Assembly: GCA_035653615.1 (NCBI GenBank)
Contig: DASRBN010000037.1
Span: forward strand, 63,736 to 127,735
DNA from: Ktedonobacteraceae bacterium
Lineage (GTDB): Bacteria; Chloroflexota; Ktedonobacteria; Ktedonobacterales; Ktedonobacteraceae
DNA: 64,000 nucleotides
Direction of reading: 5' to 3'
The translations under genes were made by a program, and so were the position numbers. A model generated the notes under the pieces. That model saw only the letters and a list, made by a program, of their open reading frames with translations. It was not told the origin of the DNA and did no database searches. Positions 55,548 to 64,000 of the stretch are shown piece after piece. Positions within the stretch are counted from its first letter, which is position 1. The number at the start of each line of letters is the position of its first letter.

Positions 55548-56063
55548 ATGCAGGTACGCATCTTGGACACGAACGACGCCGAGGCATTCTGGAACCTCCG
55601 CCTGCGCGCATTGCACGAAAATCCAGAGTCCTTCGGCGCCTCATACGAGGAAATCCTTGCACGAGGCATCGCCGGTACCGCTCAAGGCCTCGCCAGGCGC
55701 GAGGGCGCGCCAGAACATGTCACCTTCGGCGCCTTCGACGAGCACGCCCAGCTGCTGGGCATCGCCGGCTTCCGGCGCGAGGAGGAGACGAAAAAACGCC
55801 ACAAAGGCTTGATCTGGGGTATGTATGTGCCACAGGAATTGCGCGGGCATGGCATCGGCAAAGCCCTGCTGGAGGCCGCTGTCGAGTATGCGAAATCGCT
55901 GCCCGGCCTGGAGAGGATCAACCTCGCCGTCGTGTTGACCAGTAAAGAGGCGCGCCTGCTCTTTGTGGCGCATGGCTTCCAGTCATACGGCGTCGAGCGA
56001 CATGCCCTCAAACTGCACGACCGCTACTTTGACCAGGAACTGATGGTATTGCCCCTCAAGTAG
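55548..56063 (+). CDS. GNAT family N-acetyltransferase
   Basis: A 171-residue acetyltransferase of the RimI-like GNAT fold. The acetyl-CoA pyrophosphate loop R-G-H-G-I-G-K-A-L follows G-M-Y-V-P-Q-E-L (motif A), and the late R-L-L-F-V-A-H-G-F-Q-S-Y-G segment is motif B. The acceptor (amine, peptide N-terminus or drug) is unknown. ATG 55548 follows AGGTGGG. It stands alone between divergent and convergent neighbours. Confidence 0.88.
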   Translation: MQVRILDTNDAEAFWNLRLRALHENPESFGASYEEILARGIAGTAQGLARREGAPEHVTFGAFDEHAQLLGIAGFRREEETKKRHKGLIWGMYVPQELRGHGIGKALLEAAVEYAKSLPGLERINLAVVLTSKEARLLFVAHGFQSYGVERHALKLHDRYFDQELMVLPLK

Positions 56064-56190
56064 CGGCGGGGCAGCCTGCCCGGCCTGGGTAGCGCGGGAG
56101 CCATAGTTCGCGCGCTGGCCTCCTGCTCCAGCCGCTCGCTACCCCTCGTCATCCGGGGGCTTTTCGTCCTATGGGCAGCGCGCGCAGCCT

Positions 56191-57732
56191 CTATGGGCCA
56201 GCCAGCTCGCCCTCAGCGGCCAGCGCTTCCAGCGCCTCAACCAGCTCGAAGGCCGACGCGTAGCGCTCCGCCGGGTCGAGAGCCAGCGCGCGTAGCAGCA
56301 GCTCCTCCACTGCCGCGGCAATGCCATCATTGAGCAGATGCGGCGCGATCAACGCCATGCCACCGCCAGCGCAGTCGCGCGAAGCGGCGCGGCCATGGCG
56401 CGTGCCGGCCTCTTTCCCCCGCCTGCCGCCTGGCGCGTCCCCCTGTTCGGCGCGCTGGCGCAACGCGGCCCGCACGGGGGCATAGTGCGTCAGCAAGAGG
56501 TAGAGCATCGCCCCCAGCGAATAGACATCCGAGCGTTCATCGTATCTTCCTGCCAGCGTCTCAGGCGCCGCGAAGGCGCTGCTCGCGTCGGTGTTGCCGC
56601 CGGCCGCCGGCGCCAGCGGAAAAACGCGCGTGTAGAGTTCCCGCGCGGACGCGCCATCTTTAGCCGGCCAGAATTGCGCAGCGGGCGGCCAGCAGGCAAG
56701 CAGCACGGGCGCCCATTCCGCCGCCCCCCTGGCATCCACCAGCACCATAGCAGGATTCACATCTCCCAGCACCGCGCCCAGGCGATGCAGGCGCGCAACG
56801 ATACGACCGAGCTGCGCCCCCCATTCCAGCGCCCTCTCCATATCCAGCCACGCCGGCCATTGCCGCCGCAGCAGCAGTTCGGCAAGCGTCATCGCCACGG
56901 CAGGCTCCTGTCCGCGCGCCGGGCGCAGTTGCATAACGAGATAGTGACGCTCGTTTTCGACACCAACGCGCTCGCCGCCTCCCGGCAGGCGTGGCGACCC
57001 GGGCAACACAGGAGAGACAAATTCTTCGAAAGCGGCGCGCTCAATTTGCCGGCGCACCTGCCATGGTAAGCCCGCGAGCACCAGCTCTCGCACAGCCACG
57101 AGCGACTGCCGTTCTCGTTCAGCAGCTCCTTCTCCAGAACCATTCCCTGCTTCAATGGGTAGCGCCCCCGCGTTGGGCAGGCGTTGCGCCAGGTACAGGT
57201 GCAAACGCGGGCGCGCGTGCAGCAATTGCACCACGCGGTATTTCCCCTGCAGAATGAGCGTGCCACCCGGTAAGGGTGAGTGGCTCGCGTTCTCCGTAGA
57301 GAGAGCAGCCGGCGAAGCCTCCATAGCCGATGCCGGGCGACCAGCAGCGTTTTCTCCCGGTATTGCTGGTTGAATGAGTGGCGGGCGAGCGCAAGGGTTC
57401 TCTCCCCGCGCCCTCGCATCCTCCGCCCCTACGGCAGTAGTATGGGCAGCCAGTAATTGCAGGCCGGTGCTTGTTGCTTCCAGCGCGTCGCTGAGCAGGG
57501 CATTGGTGGCCTGCGCTCGTTGCGCCAGCCGTGCGGCAGTTTCTAGCGCCTGGTGCAACCGGCGCGCCGTTTCGCCATCCTGCCGGGCGCCTTCAAACCA
57601 GCGCTCCTCGCCTCCGGTATCTCGCTCCAGTTGATCCATCAGCGTTTCGACCTCGTCTGCGGCAGCTTCATACGCCACTGCCAGGCGTTCGAGTTCTGCC
57701 AGCCATGCATGTATGTGAGAAAAGCGTATCAT
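56191..57732 (-). CDS. Protein-kinase-fold protein lacking key catalytic residues (probable pseudokinase)
   Basis: A 513-residue protein: an N-terminal coiled coil (about residues 5-95), an Ala/Pro-rich linker, then a Ser/Thr kinase-like domain. The C-lobe is clear: F-A-A-P-E-T-L-A-G-R-Y, then D-E-R-S-D-V-Y-S-L-G-A-M-L-Y-L-L-L-T, matching the APE and helix F regions. The catalytic loop reads L-G-D-V-N-P-A-M-V-L-V: Asp is kept, but the usual Lys and Asn are Asn and Met. No DFG motif follows, and the glycine-rich loop is poor. It is therefore probably a regulatory pseudokinase. ATG 57732 is chosen over the longer frame to 57882. Local GC is notably high. Confidence 0.72.
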   Translation of the reverse strand: MIRFSHIHAWLAELERLAVAYEAAADEVETLMDQLERDTGGEERWFEGARQDGETARRLHQALETAARLAQRAQATNALLSDALEATSTGLQLLAAHTTAVGAEDARARGENPCARPPLIQPAIPGENAAGRPASAMEASPAALSTENASHSPLPGGTLILQGKYRVVQLLHARPRLHLYLAQRLPNAGALPIEAGNGSGEGAAERERQSLVAVRELVLAGLPWQVRRQIERAAFEEFVSPVLPGSPRLPGGGERVGVENERHYLVMQLRPARGQEPAVAMTLAELLLRRQWPAWLDMERALEWGAQLGRIVARLHRLGAVLGDVNPAMVLVDARGAAEWAPVLLACWPPAAQFWPAKDGASARELYTRVFPLAPAAGGNTDASSAFAAPETLAGRYDERSDVYSLGAMLYLLLTHYAPVRAALRQRAEQGDAPGGRRGKEAGTRHGRAASRDCAGGGMALIAPHLLNDGIAAAVEELLLRALALDPAERYASAFELVEALEALAAEGELAGP

Positions 57733-57911
57733 AGTGCAATCGTTTCCCGCGGCATAGGTAATCAGCGTATGCTCATAGTGTACTCGTACAATAGAACGGT
57801 TCGCGGAAAGCGGTTTAACATGCCGCGGCGAACATTGAGCGAGTTCGATTGCGAAGACTATGATAGAATGAGTACCACACACTAATTTCCGAAGAAAGTG
57901 GAGTATCTATC

Positions 57912-59225
57912 ATGGCAGATGTGCAACCCTTGCGCGGCATACGCTATGCCGGTGAAATCGCTGGCGACCTGGCCCGGATCGTAACGCCCCCGTATGATGT
58001 GATTTCCGAGCAGGCGCAGGCGAGCTATTACGAGCGCAGCCCGTACAATGTTATTCGCCTGGAGCTATCCCGCGATGAGCCTGGAGATGACTCGCTCAAC
58101 AACCGCTATACGCGAGCGGCGGAGACATTGGCGGAATGGCGCTTGCAAGAAGTTTTGCGCCAGGATGCCTTGCCCGCCTGTTACCTGTATCAACAGAGAT
58201 TTACACACAACGGGCAGAACTATACGCGGACGAGCTTGCTGGCGCGCGTGCGATTGGAACCGTGGAGCGCGCGCGTCGTGCTACCTCACGAGCAGACGCT
58301 ATCGAAGCCTAAATTGGATCGCTTGCAGTTGATGCGCGCCACGGCAATGAACCTGAGTCCCTTGATGAGCCTGTACAATGATCCGCAGGGGCGCATACGC
58401 AAATTGCTCAATTCCTCTGCCACCAACCCGGAAGTAAAGATTACCGATGAAGTGGGCGAGGAGCATGTGCTGCGTGCCATTACGGACCGCCAGCACATCG
58501 CGCTTATCCAGGATTTCTTTGCCGGGCGTCAACTCTTTATAGCCGATGGGCATCATCGCTATGAGACGGCGCTGAATTATCGCGAGGAAGTACTCGAACA
58601 ACGGCGGCAACTACGCCCGGATGACGCCGTCAATTTCGTCCTGATGGCGCTGATTGATATCGACGATCCCGGCCTGGTGGTCTTGCCTACGCATCGACTG
58701 GTATTCGGCCTGGGGCAAGACGCCCTTGATGCGCTGGCAGCCGGGCGGCTGGCGGACTATTTCACGGTGCGTACACTCGGACAGGCAGGCGAGGCGAACG
58801 CGGACGCGCTTTTGCAGGAACTGGCGGCAGCTGGAACGTCCGTGCCATCGCTGATCGTGCAAACGGCGAATCAGGCGTGGCTATTGAGCTTGAATGAGCA
58901 GGGGCGGGCGCGAATGGCCCACAGCGGGCATTCGGACGCCTGGAATGAGCTGGATGTTGCCGTAGCGCATACACTGGTATTGGAGCACCTGTTGGGACTG
59001 CGCGCCGAGGATGTGACGGCAGGAACGCATATTCGCTATACGCGTGACGCGCAGCAAGCGTTGGCGGCAGTGCGAAAAGGCGATGCGCAACTGGCGCTGC
59101 TGCTGAATCCGACACGTGTAAGGCAGGTATGCGAGGTCGCTGGCGCCGGCGATAAGATGCCCCAGAAATCAACCTACTTTTATCCCAAACTGATCACGGG
59201 ACTGGTGATGAACCCGTTGTGGTGA
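57912..59225 (+). CDS. DUF1015 family protein
   Basis: A 437-residue protein of the DUF1015 family, recognised by R-I-V-T-P-P-Y-D-V-I near the N-terminus, S-P-Y-N-V-I-R-L-E, and the central I-A-D-G-H-H-R-Y-E-T-A-L motif. The function of the family is not well established; its His/Asp-rich centre suggests an enzyme. It is soluble with no signal peptide. ATG 57912 follows GTGGAG. It starts 180 bases from the divergent kinase-like gene and ends 18 bases before the convergent sigma-factor gene. Confidence 0.85.
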   Translation: MADVQPLRGIRYAGEIAGDLARIVTPPYDVISEQAQASYYERSPYNVIRLELSRDEPGDDSLNNRYTRAAETLAEWRLQEVLRQDALPACYLYQQRFTHNGQNYTRTSLLARVRLEPWSARVVLPHEQTLSKPKLDRLQLMRATAMNLSPLMSLYNDPQGRIRKLLNSSATNPEVKITDEVGEEHVLRAITDRQHIALIQDFFAGRQLFIADGHHRYETALNYREEVLEQRRQLRPDDAVNFVLMALIDIDDPGLVVLPTHRLVFGLGQDALDALAAGRLADYFTVRTLGQAGEANADALLQELAAAGTSVPSLIVQTANQAWLLSLNEQGRARMAHSGHSDAWNELDVAVAHTLVLEHLLGLRAEDVTAGTHIRYTRDAQQALAAVRKGDAQLALLLNPTRVRQVCEVAGAGDKMPQKSTYFYPKLITGLVMNPLW

Positions 59226-59243
59226 GAAGAGTGAGTTGAAGTT

Positions 59244-59963
59244 TCACACCAGTGCCAGGTCCTCTTGACGCGTACCGGGAAGGTCATAGCCAGAGCGTTT
59301 GCCAAGCAGATCGGCATTGCGGCGCAGGCGATCAATGATATTGCGGCGCAGGCGATAAATCTCCTGCACGTCGTCGAACTCCTGGCCGCAGAACTGCACG
59401 ATCTCGCGTGGTTTGAGACCACAGTGATAGAGCAGGTAGGCCACGCGGTACTGGCGCTCATCCACGAGTAAATGACCGATGATCTGCCAGAGGTCGCTCG
59501 TATCGTACTCGTCTTCGCAAGCAAGCGTTCCCGGTTCATCGTCGGCGGGCAGCGCGACAATCGTTGATCGTGAATAGGTGCGCAACGTGTCGATGATGAT
59601 GGCGTGCAGGCTGACGTGCAGATACTTCAACGCGGAGCCCAGCGAAAGGAAAGTAATGTTCTGGTTACCAATCGTCGCCTGCCAGAAGCGGGCAAAGCCC
59701 TGGGCGATATAGTTCTCGTCGCTTTCAAAACGACACGCCATTTTGTATAAGGAATGACAATACAACCACTGGTACATTAACTGGGTAAAGCATTGCTGCA
59801 CGCCCTCCCAGGCCAGGACATCCTGTTGTATGAGGGCACGGTGGAGCAGTTCCAGGCTGTAATGCTCATTGGATGGCTCTCCGCGCCTATATTTTTGTAG
59901 CTCCCTGATGCAGCCTTCTACCAGGGTCGATGTGCTCATAGCTTGTAAGGTATCTAATAACAT
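59244..59963 (-). CDS. ECF-like RNA polymerase sigma factor
   Basis: A 239-residue protein with sigma-70 region 2-like helices (Y-I-A-Q-G-F-A-R-F-W-Q-A-T resembling the D-x-x-Q-E-x-F-x-R-x-W core) and a C-terminal helix-turn-helix like region 4 (Y-H-C-G-L-K-P-R-E-I-V-Q-F, then V-Q-E-I-Y-R-L-R-R-N-I). The match is diverged, so promoter recognition is unknown. No anti-sigma gene is adjacent. ATG 59963 follows GGAGGAG. A general sigma-like or phage-type regulator is the alternative. Confidence 0.68.
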   Translation of the reverse strand: MLLDTLQAMSTSTLVEGCIRELQKYRRGEPSNEHYSLELLHRALIQQDVLAWEGVQQCFTQLMYQWLYCHSLYKMACRFESDENYIAQGFARFWQATIGNQNITFLSLGSALKYLHVSLHAIIIDTLRTYSRSTIVALPADDEPGTLACEDEYDTSDLWQIIGHLLVDERQYRVAYLLYHCGLKPREIVQFCGQEFDDVQEIYRLRRNIIDRLRRNADLLGKRSGYDLPGTRQEDLALV

Positions 59964-60140
59964 ATGCGAAGTCTCCTCCGGCTAACGTATTATTCTGCTT
60001 TCCTGCTTCCAGTCTACACGGCAAAGCATAAGCAAGGCATCGCTCAAACTTGCTATTTATGAGGAAGACTTTTTCTGGTATCTCAGGCGCGGGATAGCTA
60101 GAACTAACGATATGAGTTGAGAACGAGACCCGGAATCTGG

Positions 60141-62867
60141 TCAGGTGAGGTGGTGTTCGATGGCAAAGCGAGTCGCGGCGTTACGCGAGTTCACATCCAG
60201 TTTGTTGAAGATGGAGCGCACGTGGGCATTGACGGTATGCGGGCTGATAATGAGTTGTTCGGCGATCTGCGCGTTGGTCTGGCCCTGAGCTACGAGGCGC
60301 AGCACCTCTACCTCGCGCTCAGTCAGGCCTGCCGGATAACTGGACGGCGCCTGCTCAATGGCTCCTTGCTGTAAAACTTGCTCAAGCTCTGTGAGGAGCG
60401 GATCTGGTTGTTTTGGTGGGGAGAAGACCTCTTCAAGTGACATGCCTCGCCCTTCGGTGCGCGCCTGGGCAAAGGCCTCTTCACCCAATCGCGAACGGGC
60501 CGAGGCAATGGTTCGCTCGCAAGCGTCCCGTTCTATGGGCGGCAGCGGTGTGCCCATCTTTTCCCGTAAGGATTCCGCCATACCACACAATCTAGATGCC
60601 CACAGGACATTCAGAGGAACTGAGGTCTCATCATTTCCGGCAGACGCCGAATTTTCCGGGACCCATCGAATCGCGATAGATTCTTCTACAAGCACGCTTG
60701 CCAATCCCTCTAGAGACGAGATCATATCCTCTTTATCGCCCAATGTTTGATACAACTCCAGGCTGTCCTGGTAAAGGGCGCCTGCTTTCACGTAATCGCC
60801 TTGAGTAGTGGCGGCCTCTGCCAGCAAGCGGAGATATTCGGCTATGCTGGCTTTATTACCGAGCTGCCTCGCTGTTAGCAGGGAGTCTTCGATCAGTACA
60901 CGAGCCCTTGCGACATCGCCTTGCAGGAGCGCTAACCGCCCGGCAAGAGCGATACAGAAAGATTCGCCGTCTTTATCGTCCAGTTCCCGCATGCAGACCA
61001 GGCCTTCTTTGAGCAGGGAACGCACCTGGTCGAGATCATCCAGTGAGATAAGGAGCATCTCTACCAGGCGAAGCAGTGTATAGGCGATGCCTTCCTTGTA
61101 TTCAAGCTCGCGAAAGATTGCCAGGCTCTCTTCAAAAAGGTGGCGCGCTTCGGCGTACTCGGCTTGCTGAGTAAGCTGGCGCGCAAGACGAAAAAGCGAC
61201 CATCCGATGCGTTGCCTGTTACCCAGATTCGTCCAAAGCTCCAGCGATTCCTCGATGCGAGAACGGGCCGCCTTCAGGTCCCCTTTTGTCCTGGCGACTC
61301 TTTCTAAATGGTGAAGAGATAATGCGATGCCCTTTGTATTCTCAAGTTCCCTGTAGAGTCTGAGGCTCTCTTCGGCCAGCTCTTCCGCCAGGTCGTTTTT
61401 ATCCTGTATGTAGGCCATGTGTGTAGCTGCGCTGAGAGCGTTTGCCACTACGTGTGGCGCGATGCCCTGACTTCTGGCAAGCGCTCGTTCCAGGAAATTT
61501 AGCGCCTCAAGCGAGTAGTTCTGCTTACTCCAGAACTCGCGCAGGGCTGCTCCCAACTGCAAAGCCATCTCGATAGCACGCGCCGAATCCTCTGTTTCTC
61601 CCTTTTCTAACAACCACTGCATGACTGAGCGCATGTTGTCATGTTCGCTTTCCAATCGCTCCAACCATGCCGTTTGCTCAGGCCCGCCGAACTTCGACTT
61701 CGTCTCCTCTGCCAGCCGCAGGTAGTACCCGGCCTGAGCCTGGCGCGTGGCTTCCATCTCGCCGCTCGCGATCAATTGCTCCAGCGCGTATTCGCGAATC
61801 GTCTCCAGGAACAGCAGGCGCGGCTCATTCCCCTCTCGCTCGACCTGTTGCAGCAGGCTCTTATCGACAAGGGAAGTCACCCGATTCAAAATCTCGGTGG
61901 TTTTATCGTCAGGGGCTGTGGAGATGGCCTCTATTGCCTCGAGCGTGCAACCACCCACAAAAACCGAAAGCCGGCGAAAGAGACGCTGCTCCTCGACACT
62001 GAGCAAATCGTAACTCCATGCGATCGTATTGCGCAACGTGCGCTGGCGCGGCGGCAGATTGCGCGGCCCATCCGTTAAGATCGAGAGGCGATGTTCTAGC
62101 CGCTGCAACAGCGTTTTTGGTGGCAGTAACTTGATACGAGATGCCGCGAGAACGAGAGCCAGCGGCAGTCCATCCAGGCGCACGCAGATCTCGGCAATCG
62201 TTGCAGCGTTCGCTGAGGTGATCCGAAAATCTGGCTTGATCGCCTGGGCTTGCTGCATGAAGAGCGCCACCGCCTCATATTGCAAAAGTTCTTCGATAGC
62301 CGGAAGGTGCTGGAGATCTGGCACTGCCAGCGTTGGCACAACATATTCATGCTCCCCATTGAGATGAAGCGCCTCCCGGCTTGTGACCAGGATGTTCAAC
62401 TCAGGACAGCTCTCTAGCAGTTCTACTACGGAAAGGCTCGCCTCCACGACCTGCTCAAAATTGTCGAGCAGCAAAAGCAGCCGGCGGTTGCGCAAGTACG
62501 ATTTCAGCAGGAGCGTACCCTTATGGTCGCCCGCCTCCACTTCCCACAAATCGAGGGTATGTGCGATGGTGGGGATGACCAGTTCAGGGTCGCTGATAGG
62601 AGCCAGGGAAACGAAGAAGACGCCATCAGGGTAATCGGGCAAGAATTGGCCGGCGACCTCCAGAGCCAGGCGCGTCTTACCGACGCCGCCCGTCCCGGTC
62701 AGCGTCAGCAGACGCACCTCTGCTCGCCGCAACAGTGTGCTGACAGTTGCTATCTCCGACTCACGCCCGATGAACGATGTGAGTTGTACCGGTAGATTGT
62801 TTGGCGTTGCCAGCCCTGGTTCGGCAGGAGTGCGTCTCGTGGGAAGAAAGGATATATTGTCCTGCAT
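60141..62867 (-). CDS. NB-ARC-TPR-LuxR (STAND) transcriptional regulator
   Basis: A 908-residue regulator. The N-terminal ATPase has P-loop T-G-T-G-G-V-G-K-T-R (about residues 57-66) after the S-F-I-G-R-E-S-E-I entry motif, and L-L-L-L-D-N-F-E-Q-V as Walker B. The middle 450 residues are helical TPR-like repeats. The C-terminus is a LuxR/GerE helix-turn-helix (L-T-E-R-E-V-E-V-L-R-L-V-A-Q-G, then I-S-P-H-T-V-N-A-H-V). Such proteins integrate a ligand or partner signal and bind DNA when assembled. ATG 62867 has a G-rich site (GGGGGTGT). No target can be named. Confidence 0.9.
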   Translation of the reverse strand: MQDNISFLPTRRTPAEPGLATPNNLPVQLTSFIGRESEIATVSTLLRRAEVRLLTLTGTGGVGKTRLALEVAGQFLPDYPDGVFFVSLAPISDPELVIPTIAHTLDLWEVEAGDHKGTLLLKSYLRNRRLLLLLDNFEQVVEASLSVVELLESCPELNILVTSREALHLNGEHEYVVPTLAVPDLQHLPAIEELLQYEAVALFMQQAQAIKPDFRITSANAATIAEICVRLDGLPLALVLAASRIKLLPPKTLLQRLEHRLSILTDGPRNLPPRQRTLRNTIAWSYDLLSVEEQRLFRRLSVFVGGCTLEAIEAISTAPDDKTTEILNRVTSLVDKSLLQQVEREGNEPRLLFLETIREYALEQLIASGEMEATRQAQAGYYLRLAEETKSKFGGPEQTAWLERLESEHDNMRSVMQWLLEKGETEDSARAIEMALQLGAALREFWSKQNYSLEALNFLERALARSQGIAPHVVANALSAATHMAYIQDKNDLAEELAEESLRLYRELENTKGIALSLHHLERVARTKGDLKAARSRIEESLELWTNLGNRQRIGWSLFRLARQLTQQAEYAEARHLFEESLAIFRELEYKEGIAYTLLRLVEMLLISLDDLDQVRSLLKEGLVCMRELDDKDGESFCIALAGRLALLQGDVARARVLIEDSLLTARQLGNKASIAEYLRLLAEAATTQGDYVKAGALYQDSLELYQTLGDKEDMISSLEGLASVLVEESIAIRWVPENSASAGNDETSVPLNVLWASRLCGMAESLREKMGTPLPPIERDACERTIASARSRLGEEAFAQARTEGRGMSLEEVFSPPKQPDPLLTELEQVLQQGAIEQAPSSYPAGLTEREVEVLRLVAQGQTNAQIAEQLIISPHTVNAHVRSIFNKLDVNSRNAATRFAIEHHLT

Positions 62868-62908
62868 ACACCCCCTATTGCTTTTCCATTTGACTTTTTC
62901 GGATGTAA

Positions 62909-62926
62909 CCGGTGGGTGGCCACCGG
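62909..62926. repeat. Small GC hairpin between the LuxR gene and its neighbour
   Basis: CCGGTGG and CCACCGG around GTGG form a perfect 7-bp stem, followed by GGTTCGCCCCTAC, which resembles the CCCCTACG edge of the family 2 repeats. It has no T-run. Confidence 0.4.
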
Positions 62927-63010
62927 GGTTCGCCCCTACATGCCCATGGAGAAGCGGCAGGAACCAGGCCCTTTCCCGACCTCCCGGCGGAGATTGAAAC
63001 GCGATCGAAA

Positions 63011-64000
63011 CTAAAAGTAAAAATCATCCTCCTCGGACAGAAGATTGAGCGGTGCCGGGAATGGGCCTGATTCCATCGCCTCGGCCATGAGACGAATAAA
63101 GCCGTTTTCGAGCGTATAATGCATCATGGCACGCAGAAATGGCTGCTGTTGTGGAGGCAGACCAGAATCAGGGTGCAGCGCCGATGCCGTCGCGCTTGCC
63201 AGGTGCGCATCTTTTGCGCGCCCGGCAAGCTGGAAAAGCATACCCTGGCGGCGCAGGCGAGTTTCATAGCGCAGGCGCCATTTGTCGTCTATCACTTTTT
63301 CAAGAGCTTCTGTGACGATAGCTTCTTGCTGCGCCTTCGAATCCTCGTCCGTTCGCCGTGGCGTCTTACGCTTGCGGCTACGAGAAGGATGCGTCTCGCC
63401 CTTGCTCATCAGGTAGGGATTGATGTAGGGTTTCACGCTGTCGAATGGGTCGAAGTACCAGGAATCGAATTCGCTGAGTTGATACAATTCGTCGCCATGT
63501 TGCGCGATCTTTTCCACCTCTATGGTGAAAGGGAGCGGCTCAAGCTTGATGGAAACGCCGGGGGCCTGCTTGTGCTGGAAGCCACCCTCGATCAGAGGGC
63601 GCCAGACGGTATAGGCAACGGGCACCTTATGGCGGGTGCGTTTATTGACCGCACGTGCCTCGCTAATCAAGGCGTAGCAGTACTCCAGCGAGACGCGGAA
63701 ACTACCGAAGCCCTGCCCCTCCATGCTCTCGATTAATTCTGTCCAGCGCTCGACCTCCATTTCATCTGTGCCATAGCAATCTTTGATGCCCCATTCGTCC
63801 TGGTAAAGGACGTTAACGCCTTTCAATAGTCCATCGGAGCGTTGCCAGGCGAGCATGATCATTTGAGTTCCCGCGCCATCGACAAAGCTGGCGCGTGCCT
63901 CATATAAAGGGAGTTGGTATTGATGCGCTTCAGCCATAGCCGCATCTTCCGCGCCCGGAATAGATTGCATGGTCAGGCGTCCTAAGACCGTGCGGGCCTG
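63011..64000 (-). CDS. Hypothetical protein, 5' end beyond the window
   Basis: At least 329 codons are open. The first ATG inside the window (63970) has no ribosome binding site and the frame stays open without a stop to the right edge, so the true start probably lies outside. The visible part has an N-terminal mixed domain (I-M-L-A-W-Q-R-S-D-G-L-L-K-G), a basic linker (S-R-S-R-K-R-K-T-P-R-R) at about residue 205, and a helical C-terminal part ending E-E-D-D-F-Y-F. I recognise no family. Confidence 0.6.
   Translation of the reverse strand, partial: QARTVLGRLTMQSIPGAEDAAMAEAHQYQLPLYEARASFVDGAGTQMIMLAWQRSDGLLKGVNVLYQDEWGIKDCYGTDEMEVERWTELIESMEGQGFGSFRVSLEYCYALISEARAVNKRTRHKVPVAYTVWRPLIEGGFQHKQAPGVSIKLEPLPFTIEVEKIAQHGDELYQLSEFDSWYFDPFDSVKPYINPYLMSKGETHPSRSRKRKTPRRTDEDSKAQQEAIVTEALEKVIDDKWRLRYETRLRRQGMLFQLAGRAKDAHLASATASALHPDSGLPPQQQPFLRAMMHYTLENGFIRLMAEAMESGPFPAPLNLLSEEDDFYF

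Noticed and set aside
56338-57069. 243-codon plus-strand frame opposite the kinase-like gene
   Set aside because: Arg/His/Pro-rich composition typical of an antisense shadow in high-GC coding DNA.
1-64000. CRISPR array, tRNA or rRNA genes, intact insertion sequence or prophage
   Set aside because: No regularly spaced repeat array, cloverleaf or rRNA motif, intact transposase, integrase or phage structural gene was seen.

Overview
The window looks like chromosomal DNA from a large-genome, soil-type bacterium of the Chloroflexota, most likely class Ktedonobacteria. This is an inference from gene content, not a database match. It rests on the many STAND-type regulators (XRE or LuxR helix-turn-helix plus NB-ARC ATPase plus TPR or WD40), T-box leaders on biosynthetic and synthetase genes, an F420-type oxidoreductase, a DUF1015 gene, a glyoxylate shunt, and short palindromic repeats scattered between genes. 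I see no rRNA, tRNA, CRISPR array, intact insertion sequence or prophage.

Layout. 0-3.6 kb: two tandem rhomboid proteases (the second with a TPR front end), then a MerR-type regulator coupled to a tiny ORF. 3.6-8.1 kb: a minus-strand MarR regulator and an asymmetric heterodimeric ABC exporter, with a promoter/operator lying between them. 8.2-10.3 kb: an apparently autoregulated PadR gene with a deazaflavin (F420) oxidoreductase, then a TipA-like MerR regulator. 10.3-12.8 kb: a decayed Rpn-type gene, a LysE-type exporter behind an attenuator-like leader, and a two-thioredoxin-fold redox protein whose second CxxC reads TGA-Pro-Tyr-Cys, a probable selenocysteine. 12.8-22.3 kb: a lipoprotein beta-propeller, a dipeptide epimerase plus S9 peptidase operon, and two threonyl-tRNA synthetases each behind its own Thr T-box. 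22.4-25.5 kb: aceA-aceB (glyoxylate shunt).

26-34.3 kb holds nurA, herA, an Mre11/SbcD-like nuclease and a Rad50/SbcC-like ATPase on one strand, an end-resection set best known from archaea. The Rad50-like protein carries a transmembrane hairpin where a zinc hook would be expected. 34.5-38.2 kb: an MFS exporter and an acyl-CoA synthetase. 38.4-42.5 kb: argH-argG-argF behind a T-box. 42.8-49.8 kb: a GT-C-like membrane protein, a soluble PAS histidine kinase with a single-domain response regulator, a ring-cleaving dioxygenase-like VOC protein, AlkB, and small hypotheticals. 50-64 kb: a signalling-rich region with three STAND ATPases, a kinase-fold protein lacking key catalytic residues, an ECF-like sigma factor, a small secreted peptide, a GNAT acetyltransferase, a DUF1015 protein and one gene running off the right edge.

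The strongest candidates for something new are the TGA-containing redox protein (12063-12749), the nuclease/ATPase operon with a membrane-hairpin Rad50 (26025-34334), and the structured leader before the LysE-type exporter (11691-11941).
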